From NCBI GenBank assembly GCA_900543825.1, contig UQSR01000005.1, forward strand, positions 40,422 through 104,421: a stretch of DNA of 64,000 bases, read 5' to 3'. Position numbers and translations under genes: made by a program. Source of the stretch: an uncultured Mycoplasmatota bacterium. Lineage in GTDB: Bacteria > Bacillota_I > Bacilli_A > RF39 > UBA660. Under the pieces are notes generated by a model, which worked only from the letters and a program-made list of their open reading frames with translations, ran no database searches and was not told the DNA's origin. Below, in pieces: positions 18,136-28,019 of this stretch. How positions within the stretch are numbered: the stretch's first letter is position 1; every line of letters begins with the position of its first letter.

Positions 18136-19470
18136 TTATTCCTCTATAATGGCGGTTTTTTTATAAAAGAAATACATTCCAACTCCAAAAGAAATAACTA
18201 AAATCATACATATAACAACATATATAGTATTTCCTGTTTCAGGTGGCATAACATCATTATCCTTATTTTTTTCACCTACAGGTGCATTACCTTCAGCATC
18301 TTTTCTAACTATTTTAAAAGTATAAATCCGATCTTTCTCATTATCAGCCTTCACTATAACTTTCAAAATATTTTCCCCAACATTAATATTTGCAAAAGGA
18401 GTTGCATTATAAACTAAACGACCTGTTTTATCAGTTTTCCAAATAAGTTCACCATCTAAGTAGCCATCATGTCCCCCAAGTTCATTATCCTTTACTTTAA
18501 TATTATTGTTTTCCTCCATTGCTTTCAAAATATCAACATCATTAAAAAGCATGACCATTTTCATATCATTATCCAAATCACCACTAACAGCGGAATCAAT
18601 TAAACAAAGATAATCATCTCTATCAGCATTATCTGAACACTCAGCAAATTTAGTAACTTTATTATCAACAATAATTAAATAATCAGTCTTATTCTTATCA
18701 AAACCATAATCATAACCTAAGAAAACAAACTTTGTTAAATAGTTGTCCCCTTTTCCAGTAGGCTTTTCAACAACAGTTTCACCAGGTTTCTTAATATTAA
18801 TAATATAACTCTTAATCAAATTTCTATTTTCTGCTTTTACAGTAATTTTAAATGTATTAGTTCCAGGTTTTAGCGTCTTAATACCTGTACCAGTAACTTC
18901 TGCATCAGAATCATTAGGGGTTGCCTTAATCTCAACACTATTAAGAGATTCAGGAGCCTCAATATTGTATTCATTTTTAAATCTATCAAATTCAAAAGTT
19001 AAACCAGTAACTTCTAAATTTTTTAAACTATTATCAACAGACTGAACATAAACATTTTTACTAACATCTATACCTCTAACTTCTGTTCCATCACTTTTAG
19101 TAGCCACAATATCACTAATTGTAATAGTTTTATTTTTTTTAGGCTCATCATTAATACTAGACATAACAGTAATTTCACCAATTTTATTATTACCAGAAGA
19201 AATACCATTAATAGTTAATATTTGATCATCACCAATTTCAATAGTTTTTGAGTCATTACTAGTAAAACTACATTTTGAAGTACTACTATCAAGAACCTTC
19301 ATTTTAAGACTACTAACATCAAAGTCACTATTAACCATAAAACCACATTTAATAATTCCAGAAAATGTAATTTTCTCCGGACAAGACAAATCAATATTAA
19401 TAGTATCAGCACAAACAAATATAGGTATAAATAATACCATAGCAAATATATAATATATAATTTTTTTCAT
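18136..19470 (-). CDS. Cell-surface protein with Cadherin-like domain and sortase-like C-terminal signal
   Basis: 444 residues with a signal peptide (MKKIIYYIFAMVLFIPIFVCA). A cohesin-like or Ig-like first domain (about 22-140) has paired Cys. A Cadherin-like domain (about 147-228) contains LKNLEVTGLTFEFDRFKNEY. Another beta domain (about 240-395) follows. The C-terminus has MPPETG, then a hydrophobic helix and a KK-containing tail, the layout of an LPXTG sorting signal with Leu replaced by Pro. If functional, the protein would be linked to the cell wall by a sortase not present here; otherwise the helix is a membrane anchor. It has its own terminator. Confidence 0.75.
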   Translation of the reverse strand: MKKIIYYIFAMVLFIPIFVCADTINIDLSCPEKITFSGIIKCGFMVNSDFDVSSLKMKVLDSSTSKCSFTSNDSKTIEIGDDQILTINGISSGNNKIGEITVMSSINDEPKKNKTITISDIVATKSDGTEVRGIDVSKNVYVQSVDNSLKNLEVTGLTFEFDRFKNEYNIEAPESLNSVEIKATPNDSDAEVTGTGIKTLKPGTNTFKITVKAENRNLIKSYIINIKKPGETVVEKPTGKGDNYLTKFVFLGYDYGFDKNKTDYLIIVDNKVTKFAECSDNADRDDYLCLIDSAVSGDLDNDMKMVMLFNDVDILKAMEENNNIKVKDNELGGHDGYLDGELIWKTDKTGRLVYNATPFANINVGENILKVIVKADNEKDRIYTFKIVRKDAEGNAPVGEKNKDNDVMPPETGNTIYVVICMILVISFGVGMYFFYKKTAIIEE

Positions 19471-19535
19471 TTTTTCCCTACTTTCTATACTATACTCATC
19501 ATAACATATAAAACAAATTTTAGCAATAAAAATTC

Positions 19536-19570
19536 AAAAAAGTAGAAGAATATTAATACTCTTCTACTTT
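19536..19570 (-). terminator. Terminator overlapping the end of the 19.5-20.0 kb gene
   Basis: Stem AAAGTAGAAGA/TCTTCTACTTT with T run. The 5' arm encodes the last codons (KVEEY) and the loop contains the stop codon. Confidence 0.8.
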
Positions 19571-19996
19571 AAAACTATATGCATTACTAATATCCCTATT
19601 AATCTGTGAAAAGAAATCCCTCTTCTTACCAAATTCCAACTCATAAATCTCAGTCTTAAAAGAATATATTTCCTTATTATCTTTATCAAATAATGTAATC
19701 TTTAATCTAAGATCTTTATTAGTATTAGAATTTAAATTCATAACATATCCATCAAATTCACTCCTATTAGAAGAACATATAACATACATATCAGTAAAAA
19801 CATAATTATCATATACATACTTTTCCATATTCATATTATCAAGTAAATTAATTTCTTTTGTAGTACCAATACTTTCAACATATTCAGTATGACAATCAGT
19901 ACAATCATTATCTTTTTTATTAATAAGTAATATCATACCAATTATCAAAACACTAATTATAATTAATAAAATTATTAATACCCTTTTCTTATTCAC
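19553..19996 (-). CDS. Membrane-anchored protein, FxLYD-like
   Basis: The likely start is a GTG (19996, VNKKRVLIIL) with GAGGTGA five bases upstream. One N-terminal membrane helix (about 5-25), a CTDC pair just outside it, then about 100 extracellular residues with the pattern DGYVMNLNSNTNKDLRLKI and FGKKRDFFSQI, which resembles the FxLYD domain found in Gram-positive surface proteins. It begins 12 bases after the upstream pilin-like gene, so it probably belongs to that transcript. The function is unknown; it may be an accessory or chaperone-like partner of the large surface protein. Confidence 0.65.
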   Translation of the reverse strand: MNKKRVLIILLIIISVLIIGMILLINKKDNDCTDCHTEYVESIGTTKEINLLDNMNMEKYVYDNYVFTDMYVICSSNRSEFDGYVMNLNSNTNKDLRLKITLFDKDNKEIYSFKTEIYELEFGKKRDFFSQINRDISNAYSFKVEEY

Positions 19997-20007
19997 TAAT
20001 ATCACCT

Positions 20008-21675
20008 CTAACAAGAATTTTTAGTAGTTTCATCAAAACTATTATTATCACCACTAATATTTTGTAATGAACTTCTAGTAGTAATAGCACAATCATCATA
20101 TATCTTCCATCCATTAGGAATTCCATACGGATAGTCAGGACAAACAAATTTCTCACCAATCTTAGCAACATGACTATTATAATAATCTTTCGACATACCA
20201 CAAACACTACAATAAACAGCAAATCCATAATTATGATAATTGCCACAAGTAAACTGTGTTGATTGCCCTATAGCAAATTTTCTAATTCCCCTTGCTTTCC
20301 ATACATGCGTATGTTCTTGAGTTATACAATTTCTTAACGTATCCCTATCAACAGTTCCATATTCAGAGCTACCATCAAATTCCGTATAATTACAAGTAGT
20401 TTCACTACATGTAGTAATATAATATTTACCATTACTATTGCATCTATAATCATTAATAGAATCTATAAAGCAAGAACTATTATTTAAAGTTGTTCTATTT
20501 ATCTTTCCAACAGTATATTCAAAATAAGATTTATCGTTTTCCTTATATGCCACCGCAGTATATTCACACATATCATCAGGATCACAATAAGTAATAAAAT
20601 AAGAATAAATACCTTGACATCTCCAATCATTAATAGTTGCATCAATATTCTTCCAATTAACTTTAAGAGTTACAGTACAATCACCATTTGAAGCATCACA
20701 GAACTCACTAGCTTTATATGCCTTATCCTGATCAAAAGTTTTACCAACAGTACTACATCCACTACTAGAATCACATATCCAAGTCTCACTATCATATGCA
20801 AAATAACCATCTTTTGTAATATATAAATATTCAGGATTATTATAATTAGCAAGACCAGCACTATCTAAAGAGCCTCCATAATTTATAGTATGGAATACCT
20901 CACTATCATTCCAAGAACAATTAATAACATTATTACTAGTACTACAAGTACCATTAGTAGTACTACCCCTAACACTACCACCATTAGCATCAAGCTTAAT
21001 ATATACCTTATTAATCCTCCACTGAGCATATAAAGTCAAATCAGCATTACTATTATAAGAAGCACCAGCCTTATAAGTAGTTCCACTACCATCCTTTTTA
21101 GTATTCCAATTAACAAAAGTATAACCAGTTCTTGTAGGTTTACTACTAGATAAACTAATACTTTTATTTTCTATTTTACTCTGATCACCAGGAGCATTAC
21201 TACCACCATTAGCATTATAGCTAATAGTATATAAATTATTTTCTTCTGTTTCCTTATTAACACAAGCCTTATAATCATTACTATTAACATCAGCATTATC
21301 ACCCAATATAACAGGTTCACTCTTAACTAAAGAAACCTTATCCTTTTTAATAGAAATATAATTACTCTTATTAATATTATCCGGAAGTTTAGCATTCTTC
21401 TTAATAATACCCTTATTAATAAGTTCCTCAATAGTTATACAATAATATTTATAATTACCACTACCAGGATCAATCCATAAACTATCATCAGCTTCATCAG
21501 CATATAAACTAGCACTCTTCTTAATACTAGTTTCGCTAATTAAAGAACCCTTTTCTTTAGACTTATTAACCAAATTAACAATACCATAAGTACCAATACC
21601 AAGTATTATCGCTACAATAGCAATAACACCAAGTAACTCTATTAAAGTAAAACCCTTATTATTAATCCTTTTCAT
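20008..21675 (-). CDS. Type IV pilin-like protein with InlB-type (Flg_new) repeat
   Basis: The start is taken at MKRINNKGFTLIELL, with AGGTG upstream. The N-terminus is a textbook class III prepilin signal: NKG|FTLIELL with Glu at position 5 of the mature form and a hydrophobic helix to about residue 40. A conserved region with SLWIDPGSGNYKYYCITIEE follows. Next comes an InlB/Listeria-Bacteroides repeat (YNANGGS...GYTFVNWN...LTLYAQW, about 155-222) and a Cys-rich region of about 330 residues. Total 555 residues, several times longer than ordinary pilins. Large stretches are nearly identical to the paralogue at 22196-25570. No prepilin peptidase or pilus ATPase is in the window. Confidence 0.85.
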   Translation of the reverse strand: MKRINNKGFTLIELLGVIAIVAIILGIGTYGIVNLVNKSKEKGSLISETSIKKSASLYADEADDSLWIDPGSGNYKYYCITIEELINKGIIKKNAKLPDNINKSNYISIKKDKVSLVKSEPVILGDNADVNSNDYKACVNKETEENNLYTISYNANGGSNAPGDQSKIENKSISLSSSKPTRTGYTFVNWNTKKDGSGTTYKAGASYNSNADLTLYAQWRINKVYIKLDANGGSVRGSTTNGTCSTSNNVINCSWNDSEVFHTINYGGSLDSAGLANYNNPEYLYITKDGYFAYDSETWICDSSSGCSTVGKTFDQDKAYKASEFCDASNGDCTVTLKVNWKNIDATINDWRCQGIYSYFITYCDPDDMCEYTAVAYKENDKSYFEYTVGKINRTTLNNSSCFIDSINDYRCNSNGKYYITTCSETTCNYTEFDGSSEYGTVDRDTLRNCITQEHTHVWKARGIRKFAIGQSTQFTCGNYHNYGFAVYCSVCGMSKDYYNSHVAKIGEKFVCPDYPYGIPNGWKIYDDCAITTRSSLQNISGDNNSFDETTKNSC

Positions 21676-21713
21676 ATATAACACCTATCCTAAGACTAAT
21701 TATAATATATTTT

Positions 21714-21757
21714 AAAAAAAAAGAAAAGACCATTAACAAAATAAATGTTAATAGTCC
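21714..21757 (-). terminator. Terminator of the 21.8-22.2 kb gene
   Basis: An 11-bp stem with one mismatch, GACTATTAACA/TGTTAATGGTC on the minus strand, followed by TTTTC and a T run. Confidence 0.75.
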
Positions 21758-21770
21758 TATATAATAAGTA

Positions 21771-22193
21771 TCATCCTAATGGTTTTTCAAAATAATATAC
21801 TGTACTGCTAAATTCCCCCGAATCCTCTTTTAAAAGCATCATATCATTTTCATAAGAAACCTTAAAAACCCCAGAAAAATAATCAGAATTATTAATAGTT
21901 AATATATCATCTTTTTTTGTATAATTATTGGTGTAACATTTATCATAACAAACATCTACTTTATCATCATAAAATGTAAGGGTAAAAGGAGCCATATCAT
22001 AAGGAATATCTATCTTATTACCATTATTATCATAAGTTTCATATTTTGTATAACTCCAAGTTTCATAGTTTTTATCATCTAATTTAGTTCCTTGTTTTTT
22101 AACAAAAACAAAAATCAATAAGCCAATCATTACCAATAAAATAATAAAAATACATAAATATAACACTTTAATTTTTTTATTCATATCAACCAT
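21771..22193 (-). CDS. Membrane-anchored small extracellular protein
   Basis: 140 residues: one N-terminal membrane helix (about 9-31) and a short beta-rich outside domain with two nearby Cys (VCYDKCY), ending SGEFSSTVYYFEKPLG. It starts three bases after the giant pilin-like gene. GGAGG lies 12 bases before the first ATG, and an in-frame ATG three codons later is an alternative start. It occupies the same position relative to its pilin gene as the FxLYD-like protein does after the other pilin gene, which suggests a paired role. No family recognised. Confidence 0.65.
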   Translation of the reverse strand: MVDMNKKIKVLYLCIFIILLVMIGLLIFVFVKKQGTKLDDKNYETWSYTKYETYDNNGNKIDIPYDMAPFTLTFYDDKVDVCYDKCYTNNYTKKDDILTINNSDYFSGVFKVSYENDMMLLKEDSGEFSSTVYYFEKPLG

Positions 22194-22195
22194 TT

Positions 22196-25100
22196 CTAAT
22201 AAAATCCTCCAGTCTCAACAGAACCACTAGGGCAAGAACTACGACAGAAGTTACCTATGCAATCTCCTTTACCATTATAGCCTGCATAAGAACCACCTAA
22301 GGAACTAATCTTACTACGACACTGAGCATCAGAGCCAGCAGAAGTAATACATTTAACAATTTTTTTACAGCCACCACTTGTTCCGCCACCACTAGAGCCA
22401 ACGCAACTACTAGGTTTACTTGAAGACAAAGCACTTCCAACCGAGTAACATCCATCATTTGTTACATAATACCATCCGTTAGTAGCATTTACATTAACAG
22501 TTAAAGCAGCACCGCAACTATAGGCCACAGCAATACCATATGAAGTTCCAGCACCATAACGACAGTTTACTCCATTTGATGAAGTAACATACATTGTCTT
22601 AGTATCCGGAACACACTCTTTCAACGTATCTCTATCAACAATATAAAGATTATTAGGGTTCATAGTATTACCATTAAGTTCAGTATATATACATGTAGTT
22701 ACACTACATGTAGTAATTTTATATTTACCATTACTATTACATCTATAATCATCAATATTATCAACAAAACATGAACTAAGATTTAAATTATTCCTATTTA
22801 TCTTACCATAAACACGTTCCGAATAAGATGCACCATTTTCTTTATATGCTCTTGCTGTATATTCACACATATCATCAGAATCACAATAAGTAATAAAGTA
22901 AGAATATTTATCATGACATCTCCAATCATTAATAGTAGTATCAATTTTCTTCCAATTAACTTTAAGAGTTACAGTACAATCTCCACCTGAAGCATCACAG
23001 AACTCACTAGCCTTATATGCCTTATCCTGATCAAAAGTTTTACCAACAGTACTACATCCACTACTAGAATCACATATCCAAGCTTCACTAGCATATGCAA
23101 AATAACCATCTTTTGTAATATATAAATAATCAGGATTATTATAATTAGCAAGACCAGCACTATCTAAAGAATCACCATAATCAATAGTATGAAATAATTC
23201 TTTAGGACTATTCCAACTACAACCGATAAGATTATTATTAGTCCTACAACTACCATAAGTAGTACTACCCCTAACACTACCACCATTAGCATCAAGTTTA
23301 ATATATACTTTATTCTTTTTCCATCTAGCATATAATACAAGTTTATTTTCCGCTATACCGTATTGACCATCAGCATAGTTCCAAGTACCACTCCAACCTG
23401 TCCATCCATAGCCATCATCTGTTCCATTACTTTTTGTTGTCCAACCAGCAAATGTATAACCATCACGTGTAAAGCCATTATTCTTAATAGTAACATTAGT
23501 ACCAAATTCAGCATTATTACTTTCCATAGTACCAGTTCCACCATTTGCATTATAATTAATTCTATAAACTACACCCTTCCAACCAGCATATATCGTTTTA
23601 TTACCTTCCGTATTATATATATCTGAAGATATATACTGAGATATTCTTCTACCTTCCTTTAAACCATATTCAAAGTAATGTTTATATAAACGATTAGCAT
23701 CATAACCAAAAGCATTCTTTAAATCACTATAAGTGTCAGCATAATAATTAAGAGGACTATTTTTATAATTATTATCAAACCAACCTACAAAAGCATAACC
23801 ACGTTTACTAGGTGTACATAAAGTACCATATTCATCACCATAATTCATTGATTTACTAGTGCACCCACTACCACCATTATTATCATAAAGCAAAGTATAA
23901 TTCTTAGTTTTCCAATTAACACCAAGTACTACAGTACAACTCTTATCCTTTGCATCACAAAAATCATCAGAACTATATGCCTCATATTGGCTATATACTT
24001 TTCCACTAGTAGTACATCCGCTTAAACAAATCCATTCCTTATTCTTAGTAACAATAGCATCATTTCTAGTAATATATAAATAATCTTTATTATTATAATT
24101 AGCAAGCCCATTACTATTCATCTTTTCACCATAATTAATAGTATGGAAAATATTTTTGCCATTTCTACTAATAATACCAGAAGAATCAGTAGTATATGTC
24201 CCACCTTTTGAAGTTTCTTTAGTTACACTACCACCATTAGCATTAAGTTTAATATTAACTCTACTTTTAATAATAGGATAATAAGTATTACTACCATCAA
24301 TATCTTTAGAAGTATTTGCCTTCCATATACTACTACTAGCACTACTATCAGTATTCCAGCCTACTATTGTATAACCATCTTTACTAATACTAGGAGATTT
24401 AATACTACATTTCTTATCAATATCATTCAAACAAATATTAGTAATATCATTAGTACCATTATTAATCTTATCAGCATTACCCTTCTTAAATACTGTTCGG
24501 TACAAATTAAATTTCTTATCATTATCTTTATAATTACCAGTTTTATCCATTATTCTAGCAGTAATATCACCATTCTTAATTTCATTATCCTTATAAGTAA
24601 TCTTAACTTCATTTTCATTAACCTTATACCACTTATCTTTAGTAATATTACTAGTACTACCACTACAAGTAAATTTATTATCACTACCAAGCGTACATTC
24701 ACTAACATTCTTATCACTAGTACCATCGACATTAGACTTAAAATAATGCTTACCTTGATCACTCCTAATATTATCATCCTTATAAGTAATCGTAATAGTA
24801 TCATCCTTATAACTAAACGTAGGATCCACAAAATCAGCAAGAGGATAAGTTTTAGTTTCAGAGCAAACTTTAGATCCCTTCTCTGTAGACATACATACTC
24901 TAACATAATAATCATTATTATTTTTATCGTTTGTAAGATTAACTATATTACATACATTTTCATCTTTATCAATAGAAATTACATTTTCCCCATCTGCTAT
25001 AGAAGATGAACCATTTTTATACTGACACCATTTTTCCTTAATTGAACTTTCTGTTTCGGCATTTTTAAACTCTATAACAAAACCATCAGTATATGATTTA

Positions 25101-25570
25101 CCATCACCAAGTTCTGGACTTTTATTTATATCTTCATTATATTTATTACCAGTACACACTTGATAATCAGTACTATTAATATCAGCATTAGAACCCAATA
25201 TAATCGGATCATTTTTAACAAAAGTAACCTTATTTTTCTTAATCGAAACATAATTATATTTATCTATACCCTTAGGAAGTTTAGCATTCTTCTTAATAAT
25301 ACCCTTATTAATAAGTTCCTCAATAGTTATACAATAATATTTATAATTACCACTACCAGGATCAATCCATAAACTATCACCAGCTTCATCAGCATATAAA
25401 CTAGCACTCTCCTTAATACTAGTTTCACTAATTAAAGAACCCTTTTCTTTAGACTTATTAACTAAATTAACAATACCATAAGTACCAACACCAAGTATTA
25501 TCGCTGTAATAGCAATAATAGCCAGTAACTCTATCAAAGTAAAACCCTTATTATTGATTTTATTTTTCAT
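22196..25570 (-). CDS. Giant type IV pilin-like protein with InlB-type repeats and SH3b-like end
   Basis: 1124 residues. The prepilin N-terminus MKNKINNKGFTLIELLAII has the G|F cleavage site and Glu5. It is followed by the same SLWIDPGSGNYKYYC region as the paralogue downstream. Further on there are Ig-like regions (about 140-370) and at least three InlB/Flg_new-type repeats (YNANGGTGTM, YDNNGGSGCT and LDANGG units, each closing with a W-containing motif). A motif HYFEYGLKEGR seen in surface-repeat proteins is present, then the Cys-rich block shared with the paralogue, a SH3b-like segment (YVTSSNGVNCRYGAG) and a Gly/Ser/Cys tail. Many Cys suggest disulfides outside the cell. A TATAAT at 25622-25617 is a likely -10 box. 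Confidence 0.85.
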   Translation of the reverse strand: MKNKINNKGFTLIELLAIIAITAIILGVGTYGIVNLVNKSKEKGSLISETSIKESASLYADEAGDSLWIDPGSGNYKYYCITIEELINKGIIKKNAKLPKGIDKYNYVSIKKNKVTFVKNDPIILGSNADINSTDYQVCTGNKYNEDINKSPELGDGKSYTDGFVIEFKNAETESSIKEKWCQYKNGSSSIADGENVISIDKDENVCNIVNLTNDKNNNDYYVRVCMSTEKGSKVCSETKTYPLADFVDPTFSYKDDTITITYKDDNIRSDQGKHYFKSNVDGTSDKNVSECTLGSDNKFTCSGSTSNITKDKWYKVNENEVKITYKDNEIKNGDITARIMDKTGNYKDNDKKFNLYRTVFKKGNADKINNGTNDITNICLNDIDKKCSIKSPSISKDGYTIVGWNTDSSASSSIWKANTSKDIDGSNTYYPIIKSRVNIKLNANGGSVTKETSKGGTYTTDSSGIISRNGKNIFHTINYGEKMNSNGLANYNNKDYLYITRNDAIVTKNKEWICLSGCTTSGKVYSQYEAYSSDDFCDAKDKSCTVVLGVNWKTKNYTLLYDNNGGSGCTSKSMNYGDEYGTLCTPSKRGYAFVGWFDNNYKNSPLNYYADTYSDLKNAFGYDANRLYKHYFEYGLKEGRRISQYISSDIYNTEGNKTIYAGWKGVVYRINYNANGGTGTMESNNAEFGTNVTIKNNGFTRDGYTFAGWTTKSNGTDDGYGWTGWSGTWNYADGQYGIAENKLVLYARWKKNKVYIKLDANGGSVRGSTTYGSCRTNNNLIGCSWNSPKELFHTIDYGDSLDSAGLANYNNPDYLYITKDGYFAYASEAWICDSSSGCSTVGKTFDQDKAYKASEFCDASGGDCTVTLKVNWKKIDTTINDWRCHDKYSYFITYCDSDDMCEYTARAYKENGASYSERVYGKINRNNLNLSSCFVDNIDDYRCNSNGKYKITTCSVTTCIYTELNGNTMNPNNLYIVDRDTLKECVPDTKTMYVTSSNGVNCRYGAGTSYGIAVAYSCGAALTVNVNATNGWYYVTNDGCYSVGSALSSSKPSSCVGSSGGGTSGGCKKIVKCITSAGSDAQCRSKISSLGGSYAGYNGKGDCIGNFCRSSCPSGSVETGGFY

Positions 25571-25648
25571 GACTTTTCACTTCCTATTTCCCTATCATCG
25601 TATATCATCTAAAACAATTATACAATAAAAAGAAAAAGAAAACAAGAG

Positions 25649-27829
25649 TTAAATTCTCGAAGGATTAAAATCAATCGAAACATCTATCTTGTTATTTCTT
25701 ACCTGCATATCTATAATAAATTTAAGTACTTTCATAAGACTATCATCTTTTCTATATTTAATAATAATTTGATAGTGATAAATATTATTAACTTTAAACA
25801 TATTAGCCATAGTAGGGCCTAAAACAATACTATCATTGCTAATATTATTTCTAATATAACTACCAATTTTATTAGCTTCTTTAAATCCAAGTTCATAATC
25901 CTTAGAAGTAATAGATACAAGAACCATATAATAATAAGGAGAATACTTAAGCATTTTTCTTACCTTCATCTCTTCTTTATAAAAATCTATATAATCATGA
26001 TTCTTAGCCAAAGTAATAGCATAATGATCTGGATTAAAAGTTTGAACAATAACCTCACCCTTATTCTCACTTCTACCAGCTCTACCAGAAACTTGTGATA
26101 ATAATTGAAAAGTATTTTCACTAGCCCTATAATCAGGAGACGTAAGACTACTATCAATAGATACAACCCCAACTAAAGTAACCAAAGGAAAATCAAGCCC
26201 CTTAGCAATCATCTGTGTACCAATTAAAATATCATACTTATGTTCTCCAAAATCATCAATAATCTTTTGATGCTGTCCTTTCTTACTAGTAGTATCAACA
26301 TCCATTCTTACAATTCTAGCCTTATACAAACTATTAAGAGTTTCTTCTAATTTTTCCGTACCAAGTCCATAATCCTTCAAATTATCACTACCACATATAG
26401 AACATTTGTTAGGAAGTACCATCGAATAACCACAATAATGACATTTAAGATTATTACTACTCTTATGATAAGTATAAGTAATATCACAATTAGGACACTT
26501 ATATACATATCCACATTCCTTACAACTAATAGTACTAGAATAACCCCTTCTATTAAGAAGAATAATAGCCTGCTCACCTTTACTTAAAACCTCAGAAATT
26601 TTATTCTTAAGCATATCCGATAAAATAAAGTTACCCTTCTTAACCTCTTCTTTCATATCAATAATATTAACAATAGGAAGAACACTCCCCCCAGCTCTTT
26701 CTGTCAAAGAAAGAAGTTTATACACATGATTACCAGCTTTAGCAAAGCTTTCCAAACTAGGAGTAGCACTACCAAGTACCAAAGGACAATTATGATATTT
26801 ACTTCTCCATTCAGCCACATTAATAGCGGAATATCTAGGATTATTATCCTGCTTATAAGAAGAAGTATGCTCTTCATCAATAATAATAATCCCAATATTA
26901 GTAAAAGGAACAAAGATAGCACTTCTAGTACCAATAACAATCTTAGATTCCCCATTAGTAATCTTACGATATTCATCATATCTTTCACTATCAGAAAGTT
27001 TAGAATGTAAAACCGCTATAACATTACCAAATCTAGATATAAACTTACCAACAATTTGAGGAGTAAGTCCAATTTCTGGTACTAACATTATAGCGCTTTT
27101 CCCATTATTAATAGCCTTTTCAATAACATCCATATATACCTCAGTCTTACCACTACCAGTAACGCCATATAATAGAAAAGTATCACTCTTACCAAAAGAA
27201 GATATAATAGTATCACTAACCAATCTTTGTTTATCAGTTAAATTAACTCTTTTATAATTACTAATACCATCATATCTATATCTCTTGCACTCTTCATATA
27301 TAATACTAGCAAAACCATACTTAATAATAGTATTAATACTACTAGACATCTTAGTAATTAAAATATCCCCCTCTTTTAACTTACAAAGCAAATTAATTTG
27401 ACTTTCATACTTACAATTATCAATATATCTATCAATCTCTTCTATACTCTTAATTCTATGTAAATATCTATCATATTTAATCTTAATATTACTTTTAACT
27501 TCCGCTTTTAATGCTTTTGGAAGCATTACCTGATAACAAGAAGATAAAGAAGCCAATAAATTATCACTCATATACTTACCAAGAAGTAACATCTCCTTAT
27601 TAAGAACAGGTTCCTCATCAATAACATTAATAATATCCTTAATCTTACTATTATCATAACTACTATTATCAGAAATACCAAGTACAAATCCATCTAGTAT
27701 CATATTTCCAAAAGGAATTCTAACCCTAACACCAATTTTAATATTATTTTCTAATAACTTAGGAACATGATAAAAAAAAGTTTGATCAACTGCCTTAGCC
27801 CCAATTTGTGTAAGAACCGAAACATACAT
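25649..27829 (-). CDS. priA: Primosomal protein N' (PriA helicase)
   Basis: About 726 residues; the start is taken at MYVSVLTQIGAKAVD because GGAGGTGA lies four bases upstream. The 3' DNA-binding domain, the helicase Walker A (LLYGVTGSGKTEVY), DEEH box (IIDEEHTSSYKQD), zinc-binding cysteine cluster (CKEC, CPNC, CHYC, CSIC) and the C-terminal motif SGRAGR are all intact. PriA restarts replication at stalled or recombined forks and reloads the helicase. Length fits Gram-positive homologues. It stands as a single gene upstream of the pilin-like gene. Confidence 0.97.
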   Translation of the reverse strand: MYVSVLTQIGAKAVDQTFFYHVPKLLENNIKIGVRVRIPFGNMILDGFVLGISDNSSYDNSKIKDIINVIDEEPVLNKEMLLLGKYMSDNLLASLSSCYQVMLPKALKAEVKSNIKIKYDRYLHRIKSIEEIDRYIDNCKYESQINLLCKLKEGDILITKMSSSINTIIKYGFASIIYEECKRYRYDGISNYKRVNLTDKQRLVSDTIISSFGKSDTFLLYGVTGSGKTEVYMDVIEKAINNGKSAIMLVPEIGLTPQIVGKFISRFGNVIAVLHSKLSDSERYDEYRKITNGESKIVIGTRSAIFVPFTNIGIIIIDEEHTSSYKQDNNPRYSAINVAEWRSKYHNCPLVLGSATPSLESFAKAGNHVYKLLSLTERAGGSVLPIVNIIDMKEEVKKGNFILSDMLKNKISEVLSKGEQAIILLNRRGYSSTISCKECGYVYKCPNCDITYTYHKSSNNLKCHYCGYSMVLPNKCSICGSDNLKDYGLGTEKLEETLNSLYKARIVRMDVDTTSKKGQHQKIIDDFGEHKYDILIGTQMIAKGLDFPLVTLVGVVSIDSSLTSPDYRASENTFQLLSQVSGRAGRSENKGEVIVQTFNPDHYAITLAKNHDYIDFYKEEMKVRKMLKYSPYYYMVLVSITSKDYELGFKEANKIGSYIRNNISNDSIVLGPTMANMFKVNNIYHYQIIIKYRKDDSLMKVLKFIIDMQVRNNKIDVSIDFNPSRI

Positions 27830-27922
27830 ATAATCACCTCCAAATATCAATAAACCTAAAATAATTATAACATAATATAATAAAATTGTAATATTTATTA
27901 AAATTTATTATAAAAAATATTT

Positions 27923-27974
27923 AATTTAGAGACCTTAAGCTCTAAATTACGATAAAAGACCTAGGCTTTTATCG
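27923..27974. repeat. Twin intergenic hairpins upstream of priA
   Basis: Two perfect nine-bp stems sit side by side: AATTTAGAG/CTCTAAATT with loop ACCTTAAG, and CGATAAAAG/CTTTTATCG with loop ACCTAGG. They lie between the terminator of the upstream gene and the priA promoter region. No long T run follows either stem. A similar pair is at 36070-36120 in the opposite orientation. Confidence 0.6.
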
Positions 27975-27983
27975 AAATAAAAT

Positions 27984-28011
27984 AAAAAAAGAGAAAATAA
28001 ATTATTTTCAC
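27984..28011 (-). terminator. Terminator of the 28.0-28.4 kb gene
   Basis: Stem GAAAATAA/TTATTTTC followed by CTCTTTTTTT on the minus strand, just after the stop at 28020. Confidence 0.75.
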
Positions 28012-28019
28012 TATATTAC

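Noticed and set aside
20670..20861. Very Leu/Ile/Val-rich minus-strand frames inside the pilin-like genes (also at 22969-23160 and 24550-24915)
   Set aside because: They are frame-shifted readings of repetitive coding DNA; hydrophobicity comes from the codon pattern, not from a membrane protein.
27923..27974. Mini-ykkC (guanidine-II) riboswitch
   Set aside because: Two small hairpins fit the outline, but the ACGR tetraloops are missing and the loops are 7-8 bases long.
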